Source: Borrelia anserina Es (GTDB taxonomy: Bacteria; Spirochaetota; Spirochaetia; Borreliales; Borreliaceae). Taken from it: a stretch of DNA of 64,000 nucleotides. Every line of letters begins with the position of its first letter. Within the stretch, counting starts at the first letter, position 1. Below the pieces are notes generated by a model. The model searched no databases. It saw only the letters and a list, made by a program, of their open reading frames with translations, and was not told the DNA's origin. Location of the stretch: contig NZ_CP013704.1 of NCBI RefSeq assembly GCF_001936255.1, positions 744,001 through 808,000 of the forward strand. Reading direction: 5' to 3'. A program made the translations under genes and the position numbers. Below, piece after piece: positions 51,849-60,846 of the stretch.

Positions 51849-52808
51849 TTATTTTATAATAAATTTATCTTTATCTGCTGTAAGTCTCATTCCATCTTTT
51901 GTTAAAAATATTTCTCCATTTGGATATTCTTTTTGTGCTTCATCTAGCAGCTCGCATAAATCTTGATTTAATGTATATCTTTCACTAAAATGGATCAATC
52001 CTGTTTGATGCACTTTAGCCTTTTTTGTAATGTTTGCTGCTAATTTTGCTGTTAAGTGTAGTTTTTTTTTAGCCTCTTCTTTTAAATCATTTTTGAATGT
52101 ACTTTCAATAATTACTAAATTAAAGTTTTCAATGTATGTGCTTAGCTTTTCAAAGTAGGCTGTATCTGTGATATATGCGAATTTTAGTCCCTTTTTGGGT
52201 TTTCCTAATATTTCAGAAGGTAGTATTTTCCTTCCATTAAGTATTACTTCATATCCATCTTGTAATTTTTTTCGAATAGACCCTTTTGGTATATTTAAAC
52301 TTTCTGCTCTTTGGATATCGAATTTTCCGGGTTTATCTTTTTCTATAAATAGGTATCCAACACAGTCTATTGAATGTTTAAGTTTTATATATTCAATTCT
52401 TTTCCTTTTATCTTCATATAGAATAGAGTCTGTTTTATTGATTATTATTTCTTTGTATATTATGTCATAATTTTTGTGTACTCGTAGGAGTTCTATGTTG
52501 GTTTCTAAATATTTTTTTATGCCGATAGGTCCAATTATAGTTAGAGGTTCTTTTCTTGTATCGCCACTTTGTGCCATAAGCATTACTATTCCAAGTAGAC
52601 CTGTGATGTGATCGGCATGTAAATGTGTAATACAAATTACTTTAATTTTTTGCCATGATATTTTTTGTTTTCTAAGGGACATTTGGGTAGCTTCGCCACA
52701 ATCAAACAGGAAGCTTTCACCGTTATGTTCTATTAAAACTGAGGTTAAGTATCTGTTGTATAGTGGCCTTGTGCCTCCCGTACCAAGAATATTGACATTA
52801 AAGTTCAA
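51849..52808 (-). CDS. rnz: Ribonuclease Z (tRNA 3' endonuclease)
   Basis: This metallo-beta-lactamase-fold enzyme removes the 3' trailer of tRNA precursors. It is needed here because the tRNA genes in the window do not encode CCA. The 319-residue protein has the zinc motif HLHADH (62-67), [11 protein letters not shown] at the N-terminus, ITDTAYFE in the exosite region and late histidine HFSERYT. The TTG at 52808 is chosen because GGGGGAT lies 6 bases upstream and it gives the family N-terminus [12 protein letters not shown]. The longer frame to 52856 would add 16 unrelated residues. Confidence 0.92.
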   Translation of the reverse strand: MNFNVNILGTGGTRPLYNRYLTSVLIEHNGESFLFDCGEATQMSLRKQKISWQKIKVICITHLHADHITGLLGIVMLMAQSGDTRKEPLTIIGPIGIKKYLETNIELLRVHKNYDIIYKEIIINKTDSILYEDKRKRIEYIKLKHSIDCVGYLFIEKDKPGKFDIQRAESLNIPKGSIRKKLQDGYEVILNGRKILPSEILGKPKKGLKFAYITDTAYFEKLSTYIENFNLVIIESTFKNDLKEEAKKKLHLTAKLAANITKKAKVHQTGLIHFSERYTLNQDLCELLDEAQKEYPNGEIFLTKDGMRLTADKDKFIIK

Positions 52809-53127
52809 AAATAATCCCCCAATTTTTTTTGTTAGCACTATATGGATACGTTTCAAGGTTGATTTTAAAAATGAGCATGGAATTTATGTTGGTATTTTGC
52901 ATTTTTTTTAAATAATTTTTTAACTTAATAGTACATGCTCCTTAATATTTTATTTAGGGTGCTTGTTTCTACAAATGATAGATATGCATTATTTTGATTA
53001 TTAGATTTTATTTTTTCGTACACCTAAGTATTGTACTATTTTTTTGTGTATTTGAAAATATTAATAATGAATTATTTGTTGAAGTTAAGTCTTAAGAGAG
53101 AACTATTAGGCATATAGGATAGGTTGA

Positions 53128-54189
53128 TTATCTTAAGGCATTATATAAGTTTTCATATCTTTTAATATCATAATAAATTGGAAGATTAGATTTATTTTCA
53201 ATATAATCTAAAATTTTTTTAGATAAATAAGCTGCCATTGATATCCCTCTTGTTCCAAATCCATTTAGTATAAATATATTGCTGTATTGTGGATGTTCGC
53301 CAAGGAAAGGTTCTCGGTCAAGTGTAGAGGGTCTTATGTGTGCTTTGTGTTGTATTATTTTACAATTTAGATTTGTGATTTTTTTGAGTTTGTTTAGTAA
53401 TTCTTTCTGTGCCCATTCATTTGTGTTTGTGTCTAGTGTTTCCCATTCATAAGTTCCTCCAAGATAGAACTTATTATCTTGTAGAGGTATTAATGATACA
53501 TGTCTGTTATAAATTTCTTTAAGATATAATCCTTTAATTTCTACTATAAGTATTTCTCCTTTTGCTAGTTTGAATGGAAGGTATGAAAATGGTTTGGCGA
53601 TTTTTTCTTTGTATCCTCTTGTCAATATTAATTTTTTGAATTTAAATCCATTAATTGTAAAAGATTTATCATTTATTTTAATTTCGTCTTCATTGATTTC
53701 TGCTTTTATGTATGCGTTATTTTGTAAAAGGTACTTTTTAAGGGTTTGTATATATAAATTAGTATTCATTATTGCTCCCTTTATTAGTATGCCTCCATCA
53801 TTGTCGTTAGAAAAGTCATATACTTTTCCGTTCTTTATTTCCATGATGAAATCTTTTATATTTTCATCGTTTTTGATTTTTGCAATTAATTCTTCTTTTT
53901 GTATTTTTGTGGTAAATGGTCTGAAAATAAGATTTTCTTTTAAAAAATTACAGTTAATATTTCTTTCCATTTCTTTGTAGTATTGAATTGCAAATGAGAA
54001 AATTTCAGGTTCTCTCCAAGCAATTTTCATTTTTCTTCCCATAATAGGGTTAATAAGTCCTCCTGCTATGGTTGTTGCTTTTTCAGCTTCGTTGTCAAAG
54101 AGAATTACACTTTTTTTTCTTTGAAGTATTTCATAAGTTAAAGTGCTTCCAGCAATTCCACCACCAATAATCGCAAATTCATGTTCCAT
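53128..54189 (-). CDS. FAD-dependent oxidoreductase (DAO family), possible MnmC oxidase half
   Basis: The 353-residue flavoprotein has an N-terminal dinucleotide motif (AIIGGGIAGSTLTYEIL, ending at IILFDNE-type acid) and a C-terminal FAD-contact block (HIRPSTLDREPFLG, then NGFGTRGISMAAYLSKKI). This is the D-amino-acid/glycine oxidase fold. The early GGLINPIMGRK segment resembles the MnmC oxidase half and related bacterial proteins more than amino acid oxidases. A role in converting cmnm5U to nm5U in tRNA, with the unlinked MnmD, is a reasonable guess. No gene neighbour fixes the function. Confidence 0.78.
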   Translation of the reverse strand: MEHEFAIIGGGIAGSTLTYEILQRKKSVILFDNEAEKATTIAGGLINPIMGRKMKIAWREPEIFSFAIQYYKEMERNINCNFLKENLIFRPFTTKIQKEELIAKIKNDENIKDFIMEIKNGKVYDFSNDNDGGILIKGAIMNTNLYIQTLKKYLLQNNAYIKAEINEDEIKINDKSFTINGFKFKKLILTRGYKEKIAKPFSYLPFKLAKGEILIVEIKGLYLKEIYNRHVSLIPLQDNKFYLGGTYEWETLDTNTNEWAQKELLNKLKKITNLNCKIIQHKAHIRPSTLDREPFLGEHPQYSNIFILNGFGTRGISMAAYLSKKILDYIENKSNLPIYYDIKRYENLYNALR

Positions 54190-54360
54190 TGAATATTCCT
54201 TTTTTTAAGACTTTGTTTTTTGTAATTTTAAAAAACTATTTTTAAGTAATCAATTTATTTGTAACTTATTTTGATAGCTTTAATTATTATAATTTTTAGG
54301 TTGTTTTTTGCAAGGATTGGCCACTCTTTGTATTATGTCTATCTTACTTTTATGCGGACA

Positions 54361-54389
54361 TTTAAAAACCTTTTGTTTTTAATTATAAT
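54361..54389 (+). promoter_or_regulatory. Putative promoter of clpP2
   Basis: TTTAAA (54361-54366) and TATAAT (54384-54389) are separated by 17 bases. Transcription would begin near 54396, and GGAAAGG (54411-54417) precedes the ATG at 54425. Confidence 0.5.
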
Positions 54390-54424
54390 ATTTATTAAAT
54401 TATGTTTGTTGGAAAGGTAAGTTT

Positions 54425-55015
54425 ATGGATTTTAAAGATATGAAGATGCAAACAGAAATACAACAATCATTAGAGTTTGCATTAAAGAGTAGATCAATAA
54501 TTATTACAGGGGAGATTAATAAAGATACTTCTAAGTTATTTCAAGAAAAAATATTATTTTTAGAAGCATTAGATTGCAATAAGCCGATATTTGTTTACAT
54601 TGACTCAGAGGGCGGGGATATTGATGCTGGGTTTGCTATTTTCAATATGATACGCTTTGTAAGGCCTAAAGTTTTTACAGTTGGAGTTGGACTTGTGGCA
54701 AGTGCTGGTGCTTTAATTTTTCTGGCTGCAGATTCAAAGAGTAGGTTTTCTTTGCCTCATGCGAGATATTTGTTACATCAACCTTTAAGTGGTTTTAAAG
54801 GAGTTGCTACAGATATTGAGATTTATACAAATGAACTTAATAAGGTTAAGAGTTATCTTAATTCTATTATTGCAAAGGAGACGGGGCAAGAACTTGATAG
54901 GGTTGAAAAGGATACTGATAGAGATTTTTGGTTGGATAGTGAATCTGCAATGAAGTATGGTCTTGTCTTTAAGATTGTTACAACGAGAGTTGAGCTTGAG
55001 AAATTTATTTCTTAG
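54425..55015 (+). CDS. clpP2: ClpP-like serine protease (second ClpP paralogue)
   Basis: The 196-residue subunit belongs to the ATP-dependent Clp protease core. The catalytic triad is visible as Ser93 (GLVASAGALIF), His118 (YLLHQPLSG) and Asp167 (DTDRDFWLDSESAMKYGL). The N-terminal region differs from standard ClpP (longer acidic helix in place of the processing site), and the surroundings of Ser93 are VASAG rather than AASMG. It is therefore the divergent ClpP2 of spirochaetes, not the main ClpP next to ClpX. It overlaps a lipoprotein gene by 20 bases. Confidence 0.9.
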   Translation: MDFKDMKMQTEIQQSLEFALKSRSIIITGEINKDTSKLFQEKILFLEALDCNKPIFVYIDSEGGDIDAGFAIFNMIRFVRPKVFTVGVGLVASAGALIFLAADSKSRFSLPHARYLLHQPLSGFKGVATDIEIYTNELNKVKSYLNSIIAKETGQELDRVEKDTDRDFWLDSESAMKYGLVFKIVTTRVELEKFIS

Positions 55016-55721
55016 TTTTTTGGTATTATCTTGTAGTTCACTGAAGAGAGATTTTAGCATTTTGGAATTTGGTGTTGCTGATCTTCCAAAGCATTTTACT
55101 TCCCTTAATGTATTGGTAGATGTTGCTTATAATATGTTTTTGTCAGATTTTGTTTTAGTTGTTATTAAGGATATAGGTAGTAGGGAAGAGTTAGATCTCA
55201 TTAATAACAGAGTTGCATTTGGAAGTTTTGAAAATGCATATTTCATTAGACAAAATGGTAGATCTTCTATTGGTATTCTTTCTAAAGAAAAGGTTAAGAT
55301 TCAAGTTTTAGATTTTATCGAAGGATTTTATGAGTGCAGGTTAGGTGTGGTTGTTGACTTTATGTTTAAAGATCATCATTATGGTATTGTTATTTTTAAT
55401 TTTGATGAGAAATTAGCTGATAATTTAGATATTTCTATTGTTGATGATCAGATAACATATTTAAATTATAGATATGAAAATTTGCTTTTTGTTTTAGATA
55501 AGCGTGAACTTAGTATATTAGATATGGTTATTAGGAATGGTTGTTTTAATTTAGTTTATGACTCAACAAATCCTATGCATATAATTAATACCATTGATGA
55601 TAGGGTTTATGCTAATTTTTCAGCCCAAATATCTCTTCATGCTTTGAGTTATGTTATTTTAAGTTATTTGTATGATAATTTTTATATAGATAGTTTGCCA
55701 AAACGTATTTTGATTAAATAA
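54996..55721 (+). CDS. Putative lipoprotein of unknown function
   Basis: TTG 54996, with CGAGAG 6 bases upstream, opens a 241-residue protein starting MRNLFLSFLVLSCSS. This is a short basic-hydrophobic leader ending in a spirochaete-type lipobox (VLSC). The mature part contains alternating beta strands with no recognised domain. The longer frame from 54957 lies inside clpP2 and has no leader. It overlaps the clpP2 3' end by 20 bases, suggesting coupled translation. The membrane leaflet it sits in is not predictable from sequence. Confidence 0.68.
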   Translation: MRNLFLSFLVLSCSSLKRDFSILEFGVADLPKHFTSLNVLVDVAYNMFLSDFVLVVIKDIGSREELDLINNRVAFGSFENAYFIRQNGRSSIGILSKEKVKIQVLDFIEGFYECRLGVVVDFMFKDHHYGIVIFNFDEKLADNLDISIVDDQITYLNYRYENLLFVLDKRELSILDMVIRNGCFNLVYDSTNPMHIINTIDDRVYANFSAQISLHALSYVILSYLYDNFYIDSLPKRILIK

Positions 55722-55741
55722 GTTTTGTAGATGTTTAGTTC

Positions 55742-55770
55742 TTGACATCATGGTTTCATTATTATATCAT
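55742..55770 (+). promoter_or_regulatory. Promoter of tRNA-Leu
   Basis: TTGACA (55742-55747) and TATCAT (55765-55770) with a 17-base spacer. The start would be near 55777, about 10 bases before the tRNA. Confidence 0.8.
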
Positions 55771-55786
55771 TACTAGCGATAGTGAT

Positions 55787-55870
55787 GCCGAAATGGTGGA
55801 AATGGTAGACACACAGGACTTAAAATCCTGAGGAGGAAGCTCCGTACCGGTTCAAGTCCGGTTTTCGGTA
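55787..55870 (+). tRNA. tRNA-Leu (anticodon TAA)
   Basis: This is a class II tRNA of 84 bases. The acceptor arms GCCGAAA and TTTCGGT close with a G-T wobble at position 1-72. The anticodon loop CTTAAAA gives TAA, and A36/A37 are as expected for leucine. The long variable arm is GAGGAGGAAGCTC-like (TGAGGAGGAAGCTCCGTA). The T-arm is CCGGTTCAAGTCCGG. The discriminator is A, and CCA is not encoded. The last 19 bases are shared with the 3' end of the opposite-strand DUF368 gene. Confidence 0.95.
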
Positions 55871-56748
55871 TTTAGAGTTTCAAAATTTTTGTTTTTTCTA
55901 TTCTCAATCTTTCTGTTTATGTAGGTTCCTATAATAAATAGAAAGATTGAGAATAGATTAAGCATTAAAGTGGGTTTTGCGTTAAGTTTTATTATAATAA
56001 GTAACATTTGTATGATTGATCCCAAGATTAGTCCTGTAGATAAATAAAGAAATTTGACAAGATGTTTGTCGATTGTTTTTTTGATAATTAATATTGTGAT
56101 GCTTATTCCTATTATTGTAGATATGCCAAATATTATGCATGGCATTATGTTAAATTGTGAAATGATGTTAATAATTTCTTTGTAAGTTCCAAGACTTAAC
56201 AATATGAGTGAACCTGAGATGCCTGGGAGAATCATTGCACAACCGCTAATTGCTCCTGAACCAGCGATTAGTAAATAGTATTTAATTGAAGTTTTATTTT
56301 GATATGTGACTATGTCTAACGATATGTTGTAATTTCTTAATATTAGAAGAAATGGTAAAGTGAGAAATCCAGTTAGGAATAAAAGATATGTCGTAGTTGC
56401 TTGATTCTTATTGATTTTTTTTTGGATATTGATTTCTTTCTTTAATGTGAATATGCTTCCTGTAGTTAGGCCTATGAACAATGCGTTCAAATATATCTCT
56501 CTTGTTACTTGATCTAAAATATAGCTTTTGAATATTTTTGCAAGTATTGTTGACGAAGTCAAGATTCCAATTGATAGTATCACAAGGAAAATTGTATTTT
56601 CTTTTATTCTTTTCAATTTTATAAGATTTGCAGATGAATATATTATTTTGTAGTAAATTCCTAGTATTAAAGCTAGTGTTCCACCTGAGACCCCTGGAAT
56701 TATGCTGACGCTACCAATTAATAAACCTTTTATATATATGGCTATCAT
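55852..56748 (-). CDS. popT: DUF368 membrane protein, candidate undecaprenyl-phosphate translocase (PopT)
   Basis: The 298-residue membrane protein has about eight to nine helices. It carries the two inverted DUF368 signature loops: SIIPGVSGGTLALILGIYY near the N-terminus and MILPGISGSLILLSLGTYKE in the second half. DUF368 members (PopT) have been described as transporters that recycle undecaprenyl phosphate across the inner membrane for envelope synthesis. The last codons, including the TGA, lie within tRNA-Leu on the other strand. The start ATG is 56748, with the MazG-like gene 31 bases upstream. Confidence 0.85.
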   Translation of the reverse strand: MIAIYIKGLLIGSVSIIPGVSGGTLALILGIYYKIIYSSANLIKLKRIKENTIFLVILSIGILTSSTILAKIFKSYILDQVTREIYLNALFIGLTTGSIFTLKKEINIQKKINKNQATTTYLLFLTGFLTLPFLLILRNYNISLDIVTYQNKTSIKYYLLIAGSGAISGCAMILPGISGSLILLSLGTYKEIINIISQFNIMPCIIFGISTIIGISITILIIKKTIDKHLVKFLYLSTGLILGSIIQMLLIIIKLNAKPTLMLNLFSIFLFIIGTYINRKIENRKNKNFETLNTENRT

Positions 56749-56779
56749 TTTTGTATACTTATATAAAACTTAATGTCTT

Positions 56780-57109
56780 TTATCTTTCGTCGCCCTCTCC
56801 ATTGATTGTTCCATTTTCGTGTCTTTTTTGTAATTTTTCTAGATTTGTAATGGCAATATCTTCAAGTGTTAGTCCAAGATTATTACTTAAATTTGAAATG
56901 TACCATAACACATCACCAAGTTCTTTCTTAATTGACAATAAATATTCATTATCAAGTACATAGTCCTTATCACGACCTAATTTTTTTATTTTCTCTACGA
57001 CTTCACCTGTCTCTCCAGCAAGTCCAAGGGTTGTTAGAATTAATTCTTCCTTTTTATTTTTATATTTAGCAGTTTGTTTCGCTTTTATTTGGTATTCATT
57101 TAATTCCAT
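56780..57109 (-). CDS. MazG-like nucleoside triphosphate pyrophosphohydrolase
   Basis: The 109-residue all-alpha NTP pyrophosphatase domain has the metal-binding pattern LAGETGEVVEKIKK (ExxE) and KKELGDVLWYISNL (ExxD). Proteins like this remove damaged or excess nucleotides. The gene is directly upstream of the DUF368 gene on the same strand. Related short proteins occur in phage genomes, but nothing around it suggests a prophage. Confidence 0.85.
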   Translation of the reverse strand: MELNEYQIKAKQTAKYKNKKEELILTTLGLAGETGEVVEKIKKLGRDKDYVLDNEYLLSIKKELGDVLWYISNLSNNLGLTLEDIAITNLEKLQKRHENGTINGEGDER

Positions 57110-57211
57110 AATTAAAATTAGTTTAATACAGTTTTTATTTATTTACAAGTTTATTTATTATTTCTTTTTTTTTAAATTTTTATTATATCATATATTAATT
57201 GGAGTTAGTCT

Positions 57212-58099
57212 TTGGGTAATGTTGCTATTTTTTTAGTGTTTGTATCTTTTTTGTTGCAATTTAATTATGTCTATTCTTATCCTGAGATAAAAAATTTTTC
57301 AAATAAGGATCCTATTTTTTGTGATCTTAGAGCGAAAATTGCTAAATATAATAAACGAGAAAGTGTTCCTTTATTTATTTATTCATATAAAGTTAAAAAG
57401 GATGATACTTTTTTTAAGATTGCAAATAAGGTAAATGGGTGGCAGGCTAGTATTTCGACAATTAATTTATTAGATTCTCCTTTTTTAAGGATAGGACAAG
57501 AAATTTTAATTCCTAGTAAAAAAGGTATTTTCATTCTTAATGATAAGGGGTATAGGTTTAATAATTTACTTTTAGCAACAAGAGATTTAACAAAGGCGGA
57601 AAAGATAAAGATTAGGAGAAATAATAAGATTTATGAGTTTTATTTTTTTGATTCTCTGAAGCAGCCAGAGTTAAGTTTTTTTTCAAGTACAGAGATGCTT
57701 TTCTTTTTAAATTCTGATTTTATTTTCCCTTTAAAGAGATTTATTATTAGCTCTGATTTTGGGTTTAGACCAGATCCTTTTACTGGTATAGGAAGTTTTC
57801 ATACAGGCATAGATCTTGCAGCACCAATTAATTCTTTAGTCTTTTGTTCAGCTTATGGTGTTGTAGTTATAGTTGGCTATAATGATATTTATGGAAATTT
57901 TATTGTGGTTGAGCATAAAAATGGTATTAAATCTCTTTATGGTCATCTTAGTTCTTATATTGTAAGGAAGGGAGATGTTCTAAGAGCAGGGGATACTATT
58001 GGAAGGGTAGGTCAAACTGGTCGTTCAACAGGTCCCCATCTTCATTTTGAGATATTGAAGAAAGGTGCACCTATTAATCCTATTAAGATTTTAAAGTAG
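57212..58099 (+). CDS. LysM and M23 peptidase-domain protein
   Basis: The 295-residue exported peptidoglycan-binding protein or endopeptidase has a signal peptide at residues 1-22. A LysM-like domain lies at about 55-105 (SYKVKKDDTFFKIANKVNGW, ending IGQEILIPS). The M23 domain spans about 175-295 and contains HTGIDLA (HxxxD zinc motif) and GPHLHFEI (HxH), so it should be catalytically competent. The start is a TTG at 57212 with GGAG (57200-57203) 8 bases upstream. It is a single-gene unit on the plus strand, convergent with rrp2. Confidence 0.92.
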   Translation: MGNVAIFLVFVSFLLQFNYVYSYPEIKNFSNKDPIFCDLRAKIAKYNKRESVPLFIYSYKVKKDDTFFKIANKVNGWQASISTINLLDSPFLRIGQEILIPSKKGIFILNDKGYRFNNLLLATRDLTKAEKIKIRRNNKIYEFYFFDSLKQPELSFFSSTEMLFFLNSDFIFPLKRFIISSDFGFRPDPFTGIGSFHTGIDLAAPINSLVFCSAYGVVVIVGYNDIYGNFIVVEHKNGIKSLYGHLSSYIVRKGDVLRAGDTIGRVGQTGRSTGPHLHFEILKKGAPINPIKILK

Positions 58100-58337
58100 A
58101 TATTTACTTATTTTTATTATTACTTGTTATTATGTGATAAGATTGATCTTAAGTTGTATTTATTATGATTTAATAATTTAAATAGTACAGGTGTGGGAAT
58201 ATAATTTTTTGTCATATTTTACTTGAAATTTTTTCAAGCTTGGTGTGATATATTGTTATTCGGTGGTCTTATTATAAAAGCTATACATTAACAATAGTCA
58301 ATATTTTTCTATTGATTGCTAATTAATAATACTTTAT

Positions 58338-59693
58338 TTAGCTTATATCATAATCTATTATTTTATTGTGTAGAGTTTTTCTTCCTATCTTAAGTATTTC
58401 AGCACATTTGCTTTTATTGTTTTTGGAATGTAAAAGTGTTTGCTTAATTATTTCTTTTTCTGCTTCTCTTAAGCTTATGCCTATTGGTAGTGTTATTTTA
58501 ACTGTTTGGTTTGTGTTATTTCTAATTTTAGGAGGTAGATCATCTTTTACAATTTGCTTTCCCTTAGATAATATTAAGGCACTCTCAAGTACATTTTTGA
58601 GTTCTCTAATATTTCCCGGCCAATCATATGTATAGAGTGCTTTTAGCGCATCATGAGACAGACTTTTTTCTTCTCTATTATTTTCACTTGCAACACCTTT
58701 AATTAGCATCTTTGTTAGATTTGGTATGTCATCTTTTCTCTCTCTTAAAGGTGGAATATTAATATTTATTATGTTAAGCCTGTAAAATAGATCTTCTCTA
58801 AATCTTCCTTTTTTGATTTCTTCTTCAATATTTTTATTTGTTGCTGTTAGTAGTCTGATATCAATTTTTATGGTGGTTTCTCCACCAACTCGCTCGAATG
58901 TCTTATTTTGAAGCACTCTTAGTAGTTTTACTTGAATTTCAGGTGATATTTCTACTATTTCATCTAAAAATATTGTTCCTTTATCTGCTAATTCAAATCT
59001 ACCTTTTTTTTGAGATATTGCACCTGTGAATGCTCCTTTTTCATGTCCGAAGAGTTCACTTTCAAGTATGCTCTCAGATAGTGCAGCACAATTGACTTTA
59101 ATGAAAGGTTTGTCATTTCTATTTGATAAGTCAAATATGGCATCTGCTATTACTTCTTTTCCAACTCCGCTCTCTCCAGTTATTAGGACAGATGCTTTTG
59201 ATTTTGCTATTTGTTTTACAAGTTCTAAAGTTTTTTGCATTATAAGAGATTTGCCGAATATTCGTTCATAATATTTTAAATCTTTTCGGATGAGGACATT
59301 ATCCTGGGATATATTTTCATGCCTTCTTTCGTTTTTACCATTTAATGCTCGCTTTATTATTAGTAACAGTCTTTCAAGGTCGACAGGTTTTGTTAAGAAG
59401 TCATAAGCACCTTCTCGCATGGCATCAACTGCTGAATCAACAGTTCCATGAGCTGTAAGAATAATGAAAGGTATTTTTAGATTTTTATCTTTTACAATTT
59501 TTAGTAGTTCTTCTCCAGATATTTGGGGCATTCTAAGGTCAGATATTATAGCATCAATCTTTTCATTTTCAATTGTTTCAAGGGCTTCTTCTCCATCACT
59601 GGCAGTGAATACAAAGTAACCTTCTTCTTCAAGATAGGTTGCTATTCCTTCTCGTATATTTTTTTTATCGTCTGCTACTAGTAGCTTACTCAT
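58338..59693 (-). CDS. rrp2: Response regulator Rrp2, NtrC-type sigma-54 activator
   Basis: The 451-residue activator of RpoN (and through it RpoS) has a receiver domain with Asp52 in AIISDLRMP and Lys102 in LTKPVD. The AAA+ domain has Walker A GESGVGKE (173-180), the sigma-54 contact loop GAFTGA (220-225) and the FREDLFYRLN sensor region. A Fis-type DNA-binding helix-turn-helix ends the protein (NKSKCAEILKIGRKTLHNKI). In B. burgdorferi Rrp2 is essential and controls the switch to mammalian infection genes. It overlaps hk2 by 8 bases. Confidence 0.96.
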   Translation of the reverse strand: MSKLLVADDKKNIREGIATYLEEEGYFVFTASDGEEALETIENEKIDAIISDLRMPQISGEELLKIVKDKNLKIPFIILTAHGTVDSAVDAMREGAYDFLTKPVDLERLLLIIKRALNGKNERRHENISQDNVLIRKDLKYYERIFGKSLIMQKTLELVKQIAKSKASVLITGESGVGKEVIADAIFDLSNRNDKPFIKVNCAALSESILESELFGHEKGAFTGAISQKKGRFELADKGTIFLDEIVEISPEIQVKLLRVLQNKTFERVGGETTIKIDIRLLTATNKNIEEEIKKGRFREDLFYRLNIININIPPLRERKDDIPNLTKMLIKGVASENNREEKSLSHDALKALYTYDWPGNIRELKNVLESALILSKGKQIVKDDLPPKIRNNTNQTVKITLPIGISLREAEKEIIKQTLLHSKNNKSKCAEILKIGRKTLHNKIIDYDIS

Positions 59694-60846
59694 TTTCTAA
59701 ACATCCTTCAATTAAAATCTTGTCTGTATTTAATTTTGGAAGTGTGATTGTAAAAGATGTTCCTTTCATCTCTTTACTTTCCACAAAAATTTCACCTCCA
59801 TGTTCTTTAACTATTTTATAAGAAATCGTAAGTCCTATTCCACTTCCACTTTCTTTTGTGCTAAATTGAGGCTTGAATATGTCATCTTTTGTTTCATTTT
59901 TTATTCCATTTCCATTATCTTTAATACTAAAATATATTTTCTCTTCATTTTCGTATGTAGAAATTTCTATTTTTTTTATTTTTTTGTTTGATTCAACTAG
60001 TGCTTCTTCTGCATTTTTTACTATATTGATTATTACTTGCCTGATGAGTTTTTCATCAATTAGTGCAAGGCTTAATTTGTTTAAGTTGAGCAGGAATTTG
60101 ATATCTTTATTTTGTAATTCTGGATTTAACAAGTTATAAACGCTTTTTATGATTTCAGTGATGTCTTTCTTTTCTGGTATTATCTTTATTGGTCTAACTG
60201 TTAATAAAAAATCTGTTATAGTTTTATCCATTCTATTTATTTCTTCTTTTATTATTTGAAAATAATTATTTGCTTTTGTACTTTTAATGTCGTGCCTATC
60301 TATTTCTTTCTTTAGTAGTTGTAAGTTTATATCAATTGCTCCTAGTGGATTTTTAATCTCGTGTGCAATATTTCTTGCATGTCTTGTAAAAGCAGCTAAA
60401 GCTTCAGCTCTTCTGAAAAGTTCTTCTTTATGTTTTTTATCTTTAATATCTTCAATTAAAATAATATTTCCCTCAAGCTTTTGATCTCTAACGTATGGCA
60501 TGAATGATATTTTAATGTATATGTTTGTTGAAATTTGTACTTCAAATCCTATTATTTTATCTTCATTTATTGCTAGTTCTTCTATTAAGTTTGTTAGATT
60601 TGGGATTTGGATATCTTGAAGGGTTTCTAGTTTGTATTTAGGACTTATGGCTAGAATTTGAAATAGCATTTTGTTTAGATAAATTATGTTATTGAGTTTA
60701 TCAAGCACCAGGATCCCTTCATTAATGGATGCGAAAATACCATCGTATATTTCTATTTTTTTATAGATGTCTTGAATAAACTTAAGTTTTTGTTCACTTG
60801 ATAATTTGTTTAATTTGGTTAAGGTTTTCTTTAAAAATTTACTCAT
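59686..60846 (-). CDS. hk2: Sensor histidine kinase Hk2
   Basis: The 386-residue soluble kinase has no membrane segment. A PAS-like domain lies at about 35-135. HisKA has the phosphorylated His162 in ARNIAHEIKNPLGAI. The HATPase domain has VINIVKNAEEAL (N box), FSIKDNGNGI (G1) and GSGIGLTISYKIVKEHGGEI (G2). It is the cognate kinase gene of rrp2, though in B. burgdorferi Rrp2 can also be activated by acetyl phosphate. The start codon shares one base with the stop of the upstream gene (TAATG). Confidence 0.95.
   Translation of the reverse strand: MSKFLKKTLTKLNKLSSEQKLKFIQDIYKKIEIYDGIFASINEGILVLDKLNNIIYLNKMLFQILAISPKYKLETLQDIQIPNLTNLIEELAINEDKIIGFEVQISTNIYIKISFMPYVRDQKLEGNIILIEDIKDKKHKEELFRRAEALAAFTRHARNIAHEIKNPLGAIDINLQLLKKEIDRHDIKSTKANNYFQIIKEEINRMDKTITDFLLTVRPIKIIPEKKDITEIIKSVYNLLNPELQNKDIKFLLNLNKLSLALIDEKLIRQVIINIVKNAEEALVESNKKIKKIEISTYENEEKIYFSIKDNGNGIKNETKDDIFKPQFSTKESGSGIGLTISYKIVKEHGGEIFVESKEMKGTSFTITLPKLNTDKILIEGCLENE

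Noticed and set aside
58222-58238. Short inverted repeat CTTGAA/TTCAAG between the M23 and rrp2 genes
   Set aside because: It is only 6 bp, with no T-run on either strand, and is expected by chance in AT-rich DNA.
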